Assembly: GCA_040767925.1 (NCBI GenBank)
Contig: JAXGNN010000001.1
Coordinates: 620,001-684,000, forward strand
Direction of reading: 5' to 3'
Length of the DNA stretch: 64,000 nt
Origin: Phil1 sp040767925
GTDB taxonomy: Bacteria > Bacillota > Clostridia > Christensenellales > CAG-138
The notes beneath the pieces are model-generated. The model did not search any database, was not told the DNA's origin, and saw nothing but the letters and a program-made list of their open reading frames with translations. How positions within the stretch are numbered: the first letter of the stretch is position 1; every line of letters starts with the position of its first letter. The position numbers and the translations under genes are program-made. Of this stretch, positions 35,089 through 42,448 are shown piece by piece.

Positions 35089-35117
35089 AAAAGCTCCCGA
35101 TCGGGGAGCTTTTTTTC
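35089..35117 (+). terminator. Terminator after the C1q-like gene
   Basis: AAAAGCTCCC pairs with GGGAGCTTTT; a run of seven T's completes a strong terminator 64 bases after the stop. Confidence 0.9.
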
Positions 35118-35194
35118 CTGACAAAAACAGTGGCGGACGCGCCGCGGATGTTATATGCTCATATTATAAAATGATTTTATCAAGCGGGGGATAT

Positions 35195-36157
35195 ATGGGT
35201 TTTTCAGAGGCGCTTGCGCAAATGCCGGGTTGGGGCGTATCCGACGGCGTAGCTTACGGCACATGCGACGGGTATGCGTTCAGCGTCGTACGGCATGAGG
35301 GTCTGGGGGCATATGTGACGGCCTGGCTGGCAGGGACGGGAGCGGTTTCCATGGATGCCGTCAAGGATTTCATCAAGGCCAACAAGGATGCTTACCGACT
35401 GTTCGGCAAACCCCGGATGACGGAGAACTGCATCGTCATCGAGCTGAACAAAGCGTTCGGCGTGGCCAAGCCCGAAGAGGCGATCGCTTTCCTTCCGGTT
35501 TTCGCGGCGTTCCTCAAACAGAACGGCCTGAAGCCGGGCTGTCTGAGCTGCGGCAAGGAGGGGTTGTACGGCTTCTACACGGTGGAAGGCGCGTGCGTTT
35601 GTCTCTGCGGTGCGTGCGCGGCGGAGGCGGCGGAGCAAAAAGACGAGCAAATCCAAGCCGGCGGCGAGGGCAGCAGGGTGACGGGCGTCATCGGCGCGTT
35701 CCTGGGCGGGCTGGCGGGCACCGTCCCATGGATCATACTCAGCCTCCTTGGGTACGTCGCGTCCCTGGGCGGGGTGGCGATCTCCTTCGCTTCGTATTAC
35801 GGCTATAAGCTCCTGAAAGGCAGGCTGGACAGCCGCGCTTTTATCATCGCAGTCAACATCCTCGTTGTGGTCGTGATGACTTTCGTCGCGACCATGCTTT
35901 CCGAATGCGCGGTGTATCTGCGCGACGCCGGAGCGGCGGGCTATGGCGGCAACCTGATGGAGCTCATACGATTCGCCTTCACGATCCCCTTCGATCCTGA
36001 GCTCGCAGAGGCGTCGGAAATCTGGCGCGTCCTTGGAACTTCGTATCTCTTCTCGGGCATCGGCGCGGCGGCGTTCATATACAGCCTCGGGAAAAAGCTG
36101 AGGAACGCGCAGGCGCGGGTGCAAAAAGCGGAAACCAAATTTTCGGATCGCGCGTAA
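35195..36157 (+). CDS. Membrane protein with zinc-ribbon-like cysteine cluster
   Basis: 320 residues. Residues 1-120 are soluble; then CLSC and CLCGAC (about 115-145) make a possible four-cysteine metal site. Four membrane segments follow (GVIGAFLGGLAGTVPWIIL, LGGVAISFASYYGYKLL, AFIIAVNILVVVVMTFVA and YLFSGIGAAAFIYSL). The ATG at 35195 is preferred because GCGGGGG stands five bases before it; the track from 35171 adds eight residues. No family recognised beyond this. Confidence 0.7.
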   Translation: MGFSEALAQMPGWGVSDGVAYGTCDGYAFSVVRHEGLGAYVTAWLAGTGAVSMDAVKDFIKANKDAYRLFGKPRMTENCIVIELNKAFGVAKPEEAIAFLPVFAAFLKQNGLKPGCLSCGKEGLYGFYTVEGACVCLCGACAAEAAEQKDEQIQAGGEGSRVTGVIGAFLGGLAGTVPWIILSLLGYVASLGGVAISFASYYGYKLLKGRLDSRAFIIAVNILVVVVMTFVATMLSECAVYLRDAGAAGYGGNLMELIRFAFTIPFDPELAEASEIWRVLGTSYLFSGIGAAAFIYSLGKKLRNAQARVQKAETKFSDRA

Positions 36158-36326
36158 TATCCCGGGAAATCAGCGGGCAAGAGATCGGCGCAAAGGCTCG
36201 CCCGTCTTATACCGTCAGCCGCAATCCATCTGCTTCCAAATTGCGGCCATATGGTGACCAACTCAATCGAATATATCAATCCTTTCCTGATGCAGAAGCG
36301 CATACAATATGCTGCCTGTCATACAG

Positions 36327-36407
36327 GGTTTGACCCCCCCTCGGCCGGATGGGCAAAGAGGGGATCCATTTTGCCAAAAGGTTCAGGCATATTACAATGC
36401 CTCCCGG
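36327..36407. repeat. Left copy of a GGTTCA-rich repeat (possible insertion-sequence end remnant)
   Basis: GGTTTGACCCCCCC, then GGCCGGATGGGCAAAG, GGGGATCCATTTTGCC and GGTTCAGG followed by AATGCCTCC match, in the same order and orientation, the copy at 46675-46790 (GGTATGAACCC, GGCCAAATGAGCATAG, GGGGGGTTCATTTTTC, GGTTCAGG, AATGCCTTCC). The 371-base gap 36158-36528 holds this repeat and the DUF134 promoter only. Confidence 0.6.
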
Positions 36408-36449
36408 CAACATATTCCGGGGATTCTATAAAAGCGCTGAAAATAGTTA

Positions 36450-36503
36450 TTGACATATGCCATTAAAAGAGATATTCTCTCCTTAATTAATGGCATATGC
36501 CAA
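36450..36503 (+). promoter_or_regulatory. Promoter with large palindromic operator upstream of the DUF134 gene
   Basis: TTGACA (36450-36455), 17 bases, TATTCT (36473-36478) is a near-consensus promoter. A 17-base sequence overlapping the -35 box (36450-36466) is repeated in inverted orientation at 36487-36503, with one mismatch. Each half is itself built on the palindrome GGCATATGCC. This would let two dimers or one tetramer clamp the promoter; the DUF134 helix-turn-helix protein encoded next is the obvious candidate. Confidence 0.8.
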
Positions 36504-36528
36504 TTATAGTGCAAGCGAGGTTGCGAAT

Positions 36529-36960
36529 ATGCCCAGACCCAGGAAATGCCGGCGCGTCTGTTGTATGCCGGACAACCAAAGGTTCGGCCCGCTGGGCGGC
36601 GGCGGAGGCGGGCAGGCGGCCATCAACATGACGATCGACGAGTATGAGGCCATACGCCTGATCGACCTTGAACAGCTCAGCCGAGAGGAATGCGCCGTGC
36701 GAATGAACGTCGCCCGGACGACCGCGCAGGCGATCTACGGCAGCGCGCGCATGAAACTGGCCAAGTTCCTCGTCGACGGCGCGGAATTGTCTATCCAGGG
36801 CGGCGACTATGCGCTTTGCGATGGCGGGCACCCCGGCTGCGGACGCGGACGCTGTCAGAAAAGAAGATGCATCGGGGCCCCGGCGGCAGAGAGCGAAAGC
36901 CGAGGGCAGGGCCGCGCTTCCCAGCCGGCCGATCATGATGATTCAGCAAACGGAAAGTGA
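36529..36960 (+). CDS. DUF134 family DNA-binding protein
   Basis: 143 residues. MPRPRKCRRVCCMPDNQRFG, then MTIDEYEAIRLIDLEQLSRE and CAVRMNVARTTAQAIYGSAR form the DUF134 sigma-like helix-turn-helix. The C-terminus is Cys/Gly-rich (CGRGRCQKRRC). ATG 36529 matches the family start exactly and has GCGAGG upstream; the longer frame begins inside the operator. Its stop lies ten bases before a NifX-like gene, the usual partner of DUF134 proteins. Likely autoregulator sensing Fe-S or redox state; inference. Confidence 0.88.
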   Translation: MPRPRKCRRVCCMPDNQRFGPLGGGGGGQAAINMTIDEYEAIRLIDLEQLSREECAVRMNVARTTAQAIYGSARMKLAKFLVDGAELSIQGGDYALCDGGHPGCGRGRCQKRRCIGAPAAESESRGQGRASQPADHDDSANGK

Positions 36961-36970
36961 GGAAAACGGC

Positions 36971-37369
36971 ATGAGGATTGCGGTAGCATATGAAAATGGG
37001 CAGGTATTCCAGCATTTCGGACACACCGAAAGGTTCAAGGTGTATGACATCGAGAACGGCAGGGTCGCGCTGGCCACCACGATCAACACGAACGGCAGCG
37101 GCCACGGCGCGCTCGCCGACATCCTGAAAAAGGTCAACGTGGATACGCTGATTTGCGGCGGCATCGGGGGCGGAGCAAAGCGGGCGCTGGCGGAAGCGGG
37201 CATCCGGCTCTACGGCGGCGTAGCGGGCGGCGCGGACGAAGCCGTAGAATCGCTGCTGTCGGGCAAATTGAGATTCGACCCGGATGTCGCCTGCGACCAT
37301 CACGGGGAACACCACGACGGCGCCTGCGGCGAGCACGGCTGCGCGGAACATCAGCCCTCAACGAAATGA
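36971..37369 (+). CDS. NifX/NafY-like dinitrogenase iron-molybdenum cofactor family protein
   Basis: 132 residues. MRIAVAYENGQVFQHFGHTE, YDIENG, GHGALADILKKVNVDTLICG and GGGAKRALAEAGIRLYGG are the core of the small NifX/NifB-C-like domain that binds metal-sulfur clusters. The tail is rich in His and Cys (DHHGEHHDGACGEHGCAEH), a further possible metal site. No nitrogenase gene is present, so the role is probably Fe-S or metal handling as in other non-fixing anaerobes. Confidence 0.88.
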   Translation: MRIAVAYENGQVFQHFGHTERFKVYDIENGRVALATTINTNGSGHGALADILKKVNVDTLICGGIGGGAKRALAEAGIRLYGGVAGGADEAVESLLSGKLRFDPDVACDHHGEHHDGACGEHGCAEHQPSTK

Positions 37370-37417
37370 GCGCAGGAGCCAATCCGGCTGGAGAGGCCCG
37401 CTCCTGAAAACGCGAAT

Positions 37418-37441
37418 CCCCCCGGAACTTCCGGAGGTTTT
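37418..37441 (+). terminator. Terminator after the NifX-like gene
   Basis: CCCCCGG and CCGGAGG pair with one mismatch around AACTT and are followed by TTTT. Confidence 0.65.
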
Positions 37442-37478
37442 CATTCGTCAAAACTCGCGTCATGATCCGCTTAATCGT

Positions 37479-38234
37479 TCAGGGATTCACATGGTTTGAC
37501 GGATGCAAATACCCTGCGTATTTTCCATGTTTTTCATGAAACTCCTCGAGCTCATGCCGCTCCGTAATCCAGACGATCACCGGATATTCGGAGATATTGA
37601 GCCTGGAATAAGCCTCCAGACGGTGGTTCCCGTCATTCAGTTCGAACGCGCCGTCAACGAAATGGACGATAAGAGGCGGCATATCCGGTTCCTGTTTGAT
37701 TACTTCTATAAGATGGGCAACATGCTTTTCGAACCATTCGGCATGGACTCTCCATTTCATGTTCTCCTCGGGACCGCAGCAACGCGAGAAAAGGTTCAGC
37801 GGCATTGTGACAGGGCCCAGAAAATAACGCTTGAAGAGCTTCAACCCGTCTGAGAACGCCTGGTTGTGACCGTCGGACTGCAGATAGAGATGCACCCACT
37901 CTTCGAGCTTTCCCGCCTTCGCATACGCTTTGGCGGAACTCAGAGAACACTTGTAATCCAAGGGAAACGCCTCCTTTCTAGAATAAACGATCTTCTTGAT
38001 GGATTCGCGCGAAAGATAATATTCCTCGGTCAGCCGCTCGATGTCCGCCCCCGCGTCGAACTTCAGCTTTATATCCCGGTTGCGCTCCGTCAGATATTGC
38101 CGATATCCGGAGGTTTCCCCCCATGCGCGTTTCTGTTCGCCGGACGGGATGTACACGAGCTTCCCCGAGACGTATTTCTGGATTTGCTTTAGCAGCTTTT
38201 CAGGAAAAATATCCCTGCCGTTTTCATATCTCAA
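37479..38234 (-). CDS. CD3324-type helix-turn-helix fused to a ParB/Srx-like domain
   Basis: 251 residues. Residues 1-85 match the small CD3324-type proteins: RYENGRDIFPEKLLKQIQKY, KLVYIPSGEQKRAWGE, then the helix-turn-helix LTEEYYLSRESIKKIVYSRK. The C-terminal part (about 175-240) contains the ParB/sulfiredoxin-like core FVDGAFELNDGNHRLEAYSR and YPVIVWITE. The middle 90 residues are unassigned. Start: TTG at 38234 with GAGAGGTG six bases upstream gives the family's MxYxNG start; GTG 38243 is the alternative. GC content is lower than in the core genes. Function unknown; perhaps a nucleotide- or DNA-responsive regulator. Confidence 0.75.
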   Translation of the reverse strand: MRYENGRDIFPEKLLKQIQKYVSGKLVYIPSGEQKRAWGETSGYRQYLTERNRDIKLKFDAGADIERLTEEYYLSRESIKKIVYSRKEAFPLDYKCSLSSAKAYAKAGKLEEWVHLYLQSDGHNQAFSDGLKLFKRYFLGPVTMPLNLFSRCCGPEENMKWRVHAEWFEKHVAHLIEVIKQEPDMPPLIVHFVDGAFELNDGNHRLEAYSRLNISEYPVIVWITERHELEEFHEKHGKYAGYLHPSNHVNP

Positions 38235-38431
38235 GCGATTCACCTCTCTAAATCGGAGTATACCTTGTTCACAAACCTTTTGCTATGGCCAGGACGGGTA
38301 TAGGCGTTTTATACATAGCGGAAGATCACCCGGCACGCAAGCCGGAGTTGAAACGATATCGCTTTGATATGTAGAAACGAAAAGGGACAAGGCGGAAAAG
38401 CCCTGCCCCGCGAATTATCGATATCCGTTTT

Positions 38432-39226
38432 TTAGATCGTCATCATCAGGTATTCCCAGCCGCCGGATTCCATTACCTTTATAAATCCCAATGACTGCAT
38501 AGCCATGGACGATTCGCTGTTTTTCTCCTGCGCGGATAAAAGCGTGGAAATTCCGAGCGTTTTAGCTTGTTTTTTCATTTCATCCAACAGGATAGACATG
38601 ATTTTATCGCTATCTCCCCCGGTGAGAGTAAAGCTATTGTCCCACACGAAGCCAAGCGGAGTCCACGCGGGTTTCGTCAGCGGCAGCGCCATGACAACCT
38701 TGCCGTCGACTTCCGCAACGAGTTCCAATCCCTCTCTCCTCTGGTAGAGTTCAATGGCGCGAAGGATTTTATCTTCCATTATCTGTCTGGGCGTCATTGC
38801 GCTGTACACGTTTTCCCATAAATCCTGAACGTCGTCTTTGCAGATATGCCGAATAATAGTCTTTGAATTCTTCATGATACGAATACCCCTTTCAGCGGTT
38901 TTCATTTTACGCGAATGCTCCTGGAACTCTCTGGGCGTACATCCGAATACGGCATTGAAAGCCCTGGTAAACCCGGCGTGTGTTTCAAAGCAATACTCCA
39001 TTGCAACGTCACAGATGTTCCGCCCGTTTTCGATTTCTTTCGATGCCGCTAATATACGCTGGTTACGCGCGTATTCCATGATGGAAAGATTCGTTGCGGC
39101 TCTGAACTCTCTAGCTAGATGAAAAGCCGAATAGCCGACGTCTTCAGCTAATTCATTTAGAGAAAATTCAGCTCTCAGGTGTTTGCTGACAAACGCTTGA
39201 ACTCTGTTTATATATGTCGTTTCCAT
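38432..39226 (-). CDS. AraC-type regulator fused to a GNAT acetyltransferase domain
   Basis: 264 residues. Residues 1-105 contain both AraC helix-turn-helix motifs (FSLNELAEDVGYSAFHLARE and ICDVAMEYCFETHAGFTRAF, then GCTPREFQEHSR). From about residue 125 a GNAT-like acetyltransferase fold begins (RHICKDDVQDLWENVYSAMT, and near the end AMQSLGFIKVMESGGWEYL). The ATG at 39226 has GGGGAGGAG upstream; the frame extends to 39343 without a better site. The acetyltransferase part may act as ligand sensor or as enzyme. AT-richer than its surroundings, suggesting transfer. Confidence 0.82.
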   Translation of the reverse strand: METTYINRVQAFVSKHLRAEFSLNELAEDVGYSAFHLAREFRAATNLSIMEYARNQRILAASKEIENGRNICDVAMEYCFETHAGFTRAFNAVFGCTPREFQEHSRKMKTAERGIRIMKNSKTIIRHICKDDVQDLWENVYSAMTPRQIMEDKILRAIELYQRREGLELVAEVDGKVVMALPLTKPAWTPLGFVWDNSFTLTGGDSDKIMSILLDEMKKQAKTLGISTLLSAQEKNSESSMAMQSLGFIKVMESGGWEYLMMTI

Positions 39227-39456
39227 AAACAGCTCCTCCCCGTACGGCAACTCTACTATACCATGCGAATACGGATATTTCTTATCGCGAATTGCTGTCT
39301 TGAATAGACGGTATTCGATTTGGCGTATAACGCGGCGATTCATGCAATTTGACGATTCATATCCCTTCGTTATCAGGTCTATTCATCGTCAAAAGATTTA
39401 AGGGGCGTTATTCGGCAGCTGCTCTTCGTTATAAGATTTGCATGCTGCAATCCCTG

Positions 39457-40347
39457 TTATTCGCCGCCGAACAGTCTTGAAAGCAACTCGGAAATCGGTA
39501 TTGCTGCAGACGCTTTCGTCCGTGCCTCAAGCAAGAAAACGCCGTCCGGTGAAGGAAATCTTGCCGCAGAAAAGGTTGCGCCGGCAGGGAAAATAAGGCC
39601 CGGCACGTTGCTGATGGCGAATATCTGCACCGTCTCCCCCGCTTGTAGCTGTGTAATCGCTGAAGCAGCTACAAAATTAGCTGTTTCGTCTACACGCCTC
39701 CATTGGTCTGCAAATGCAAAGGCAGTAAGGCCGCCATCGTCAGAGATGAACAGTGTAACTACGTTATTCGACGGCTCTGACGGAGCATACAATACGCTTG
39801 CCTGGATCAGATATACGCCGTCCTGATTCGGAATGAATGTCGATGTGGCCGGATTGTATTCGGAATCCAGATCGAATACTTCGTTTTGGAATACGACGGG
39901 AATAAGCGAGTTCGAAAGAGCTTGAGGAGTAGTATTGACTGCCCGAAACGCCGACTGGGGAGCCGACGGCCCTTCCGGCCCCGTAGGGCCCGTGGGGCCC
40001 TGAGGACCTGCAGCCCCCGGAACGCCCTGGGGACCGGCGGGCCCCGGCGCGCCCTGGGGACCAGCGGGCCCCGGAGCGCCCTGGGAACCGACAGGACCTG
40101 GAGCGCCCGCAGCACCCTGCGGACCTGCGGGCCCCGGAGTTCCCGCAATGCCTTGGGGACCAGCAGGCCCTGTCGGACCGGGAACACCCTGAGGGCCAAC
40201 CGCACCCGGAACGCCTGCAACACCCTGTGAGCCTGCGGGTCCCGGCGCGCCTTGCGGGCCAGCGGGCCCCGGCATGCCTTGTGGTCCGGTAGGCCCCACG
40301 ATGCACCCGCAACAACATGGGCCAAATGATTTATCGTTATAGGACAT
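39457..40347 (-). CDS. Collagen-like protein with C-terminal C1q/BclA-like head, probable spore surface protein
   Basis: 296 residues. A Cys-rich N-terminus (FGPCCCGCIVGP) leads into about 38 collagen Gly-X-Y triplets (residues about 17-130, such as GPAGPQGAPGPAGPQGVPG). The rest (from AFRAVNTTPQAL) is a beta-rich head like the C-terminal domain of BclA. There is no signal peptide, as in exosporium filament proteins made in the mother cell. The upstream sigma-K-like promoter supports this. GGAGG precedes the ATG. The cysteines may cross-link the protein to the coat. Confidence 0.87.
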   Translation of the reverse strand: MSYNDKSFGPCCCGCIVGPTGPQGMPGPAGPQGAPGPAGSQGVAGVPGAVGPQGVPGPTGPAGPQGIAGTPGPAGPQGAAGAPGPVGSQGAPGPAGPQGAPGPAGPQGVPGAAGPQGPTGPTGPEGPSAPQSAFRAVNTTPQALSNSLIPVVFQNEVFDLDSEYNPATSTFIPNQDGVYLIQASVLYAPSEPSNNVVTLFISDDGGLTAFAFADQWRRVDETANFVAASAITQLQAGETVQIFAISNVPGLIFPAGATFSAARFPSPDGVFLLEARTKASAAIPISELLSRLFGGE

Positions 40348-40384
40348 ATATGCTATCCTCCATACTTATAGATGGCTTTTTCTA

Positions 40385-40412
40385 TATAATATGACAGCAA
40401 TATATCCTTGGT
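40385..40412 (-). promoter_or_regulatory. Sigma-K-like promoter of the collagen-like gene
   Basis: Read on the minus strand: AC (40412-40411), 17 bases, CATATTATA (40393-40385). This equals the late mother-cell sigma-K consensus AC-N16/17-CATANNNTA. It lies 38 bases before the start codon. The consensus is short, so chance matching is possible in this AT-rich gap. Confidence 0.55.
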
Positions 40413-40478
40413 GTATAGAGACGCTAGAGCAAATCGCCCAAATCCGGCGGCTTCTTAACCTCTGTTCGTTTTCCAGTC

Positions 40479-41972
40479 TTAAGGACAGACCGCCACGCCC
40501 ACGGGGGCGTCGCCGACCGGGATGGTACCCACCACGGCATTTGTCAACCCGTCGATAACGGAAACATGGTCGCCGCTGTTATTCGTGACATAAATGCGGT
40601 TGGTCAACGGGTTCGCAGCCCCCCCATACGGGCTGCCGCCGACAGCAACGACAGCAATCACCGTATTGGAAATCCCGCTTATCACCGAAACAGTACCGCT
40701 GGCGGAGTTCATTACATAAATCAGGTTTGTAGACAAGTTGACAGCCACCCCCTCCGGACTATTCCCAACGGGGATCGCCGTAATCACGGCATTTGTGGCT
40801 CCGTTAATGACAGTGACGTTGTTAAGGCCAGCGCTCGTTACGTAAATTCGATTGATGGCCGGGTTCACCGCGATGCCGCGAGGCTCATTAAAAGCGATGG
40901 TCGCGATTACGGCATTTGTCGCTCCGTCGATCACCGATACGCTGTTCGAGCCGTAATTCGCGATATAGACCCGGTTTGTGGACGGATTGACCCCGACAGC
41001 CCAAGGGAAGGGCGAAGTGTTGATCGTCGCGACAACTGCATTGGTCGCTCCGCTGATTACTGAAACATTATCAAGGAATGAGTTGACTACATAAATCGCA
41101 TTGGTCGCCGTATTCACCCCAACTCCCATTGGAGCGGGGCCAACCTCAACCGTCGTGATGACCGTGTTGTTGTTTCTATCTATGACGGAAACATTATCGC
41201 TGCTTCCGTTTGATACATAAACCCGGCCGGTTGCAGGATTTACGTCCACCCCCCGTGGTTCACCCCCCACGGCTACTGCGGCGATGACCGCGCTGGTTGC
41301 CCCGTTAATCACCGAAACAGTGTTGCTTCCCGAGTTGGCCACATAAACGCGGTTCACGGAGACCGGTCCCGGCTCGCCGGTAGGGCCGGTGGGACCGGTG
41401 GGGCCGGTAGCGCCGGTCGCGCCGGTCGCGCCGGTTTCACCCTGTTCGCCCGTGGCTCCCGTGGCGCCTGTCGATCCGGCTTCCCCCTGCTCGCCCGTAG
41501 CGCCTGTGGCTCCCGTTGCGCCGGTATCGCCCGGTGGACCTGTGGGGCCGGTGGGACCAACCGTCGCCAAATCGTCCTGCACGATGGCGAGCGCCGCCTT
41601 AACCGGCACAAACGCCGAGTAATTCACGATGCCGTTGCTCGCGTTGACCAGGGACAGGGTCACCGAAGCCGTTTCCGTCTCGAGAATGCCGAAGCCCACG
41701 ACTTCCCCGGTCTTTATGGGGGAATCGCCGATGAGGAAATCTCCCTGCGACGAGGATAGCGCGAACACGGCGCCGTTCGGCGCGCTGACGCTTTGCGTCG
41801 CCACCCACCATTTGACCGCATAGCGGCCGGGCTCGTGAAACGCGATGACCCCCGTCGCGCTGTCGTAGCCGATGTCGCCCGCCGAAAAAACCGTGGTGTC
41901 AAAGAGTACGTTTCCGTCCGGCGCGACTGTTCCGGCGGAAACGCGCTCCAAATTCAGCGCGATATTGCTCAT
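40479..41972 (-). CDS. C1q-like head, collagen stalk and seven-bladed YVTN beta-propeller protein
   Basis: 497 residues in three parts. Residues 1-135 are the same C1q-like module as in the protein at 34039. Residues about 139-208 are collagen triplets (GPTGPTGPPGDTGATG, GPTGPTGPTGEPGP). Residues 210-497 hold seven YVTN repeats of about 42 residues, each with a core such as YVANSGSNTVSVING, YVSNGSSDNVSVID or YVTNNSGDHVSVID, enough for one closed propeller. No signal peptide. The head is N-terminal, the reverse of BclA. GGGGAGAG precedes the ATG. Likely a surface or spore-coat adhesin; inference. Confidence 0.88.
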   Translation of the reverse strand: MSNIALNLERVSAGTVAPDGNVLFDTTVFSAGDIGYDSATGVIAFHEPGRYAVKWWVATQSVSAPNGAVFALSSSQGDFLIGDSPIKTGEVVGFGILETETASVTLSLVNASNGIVNYSAFVPVKAALAIVQDDLATVGPTGPTGPPGDTGATGATGATGEQGEAGSTGATGATGEQGETGATGATGATGPTGPTGPTGEPGPVSVNRVYVANSGSNTVSVINGATSAVIAAVAVGGEPRGVDVNPATGRVYVSNGSSDNVSVIDRNNNTVITTVEVGPAPMGVGVNTATNAIYVVNSFLDNVSVISGATNAVVATINTSPFPWAVGVNPSTNRVYIANYGSNSVSVIDGATNAVIATIAFNEPRGIAVNPAINRIYVTSAGLNNVTVINGATNAVITAIPVGNSPEGVAVNLSTNLIYVMNSASGTVSVISGISNTVIAVVAVGGSPYGGAANPLTNRIYVTNNSGDHVSVIDGLTNAVVGTIPVGDAPVGVAVCP

Positions 41973-42150
41973 AACCGCTCTCCCCGTACTATCCGGCGCG
42001 CCGCGGCTTTCCCGCTTGTACCTTATTCGGCCTCATGCTTTTCTGTATAGCGCGCCCATTATGCTATACATATATGTGTACACGTATTGAAGGGTTACTA
42101 AAGAAGCCGATCGCTTTCTTTATTGCGCAATTAAAACCGTATCCCGGGTT

Positions 42151-42180
42151 CCTTTCGTTGTCAGGCATGCGCCCCAAAGC
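42151..42180. repeat. Partial internal copy of the GGTTCA-associated repeat
   Basis: CCTTTCGTTGTCAGGCATG (42151-42169) matches 46668-46686 in 17 of 19 positions, and CCCAAAGCCAAAGAG that follows resembles the next part of the same copy. Only the first third of the repeat is recognisable. Confidence 0.45.
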
Positions 42181-42201
42181 CAAAGAGGCGGCAGCATATT
42201 T

Positions 42202-42271
42202 CTGCGGCATCGTACCAAGGTACAATGCCGCAGGTCTCCTGTTGTGCTACCATTCTGTTGGTATAGCACAA
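42202..42271 (+). repeat. Two adjacent hairpins in the leader of the GLUG surface protein gene
   Basis: Bases 42202-42216 and 42219-42233 form a 15-bp stem with one mismatch and a two-base loop region (to be opened in practice). Eight bases later 42242-42252 pairs with 42258-42271 (TTGTGCTA with TAGCACAA plus CCA/TGG, two-base bulge). No T-run follows either. The 476-base gap 41973-42448 holds these, the partial repeat, and no gene with a credible start. Confidence 0.6.
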
Positions 42272-42448
42272 GACCAAGGGAATACGATCAGGCGCATCCG
42301 AACCCGGCGGAATCAGCACGGATATCGATTGTCGCCGTCAGGTCGTGCCGCGGCTGATTTCATCGAGAGCAGATGCCCTACCATTGCATTGGCCTTGTCC
42401 TGTGCGATACGAGGCAGCACAAAACATATCGAACCAGGAGGAAGCGAA

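Noticed and set aside
36971..37369. Evidence for nitrogen fixation
   Set aside because: NifX-like and DUF134 proteins occur in many non-fixing anaerobes; no nif structural gene is present.
41389..41622. Plus-strand Pro/Val-rich frame resembling a repeat protein
   Set aside because: Simple antisense reflection of the collagen triplets of the propeller protein.
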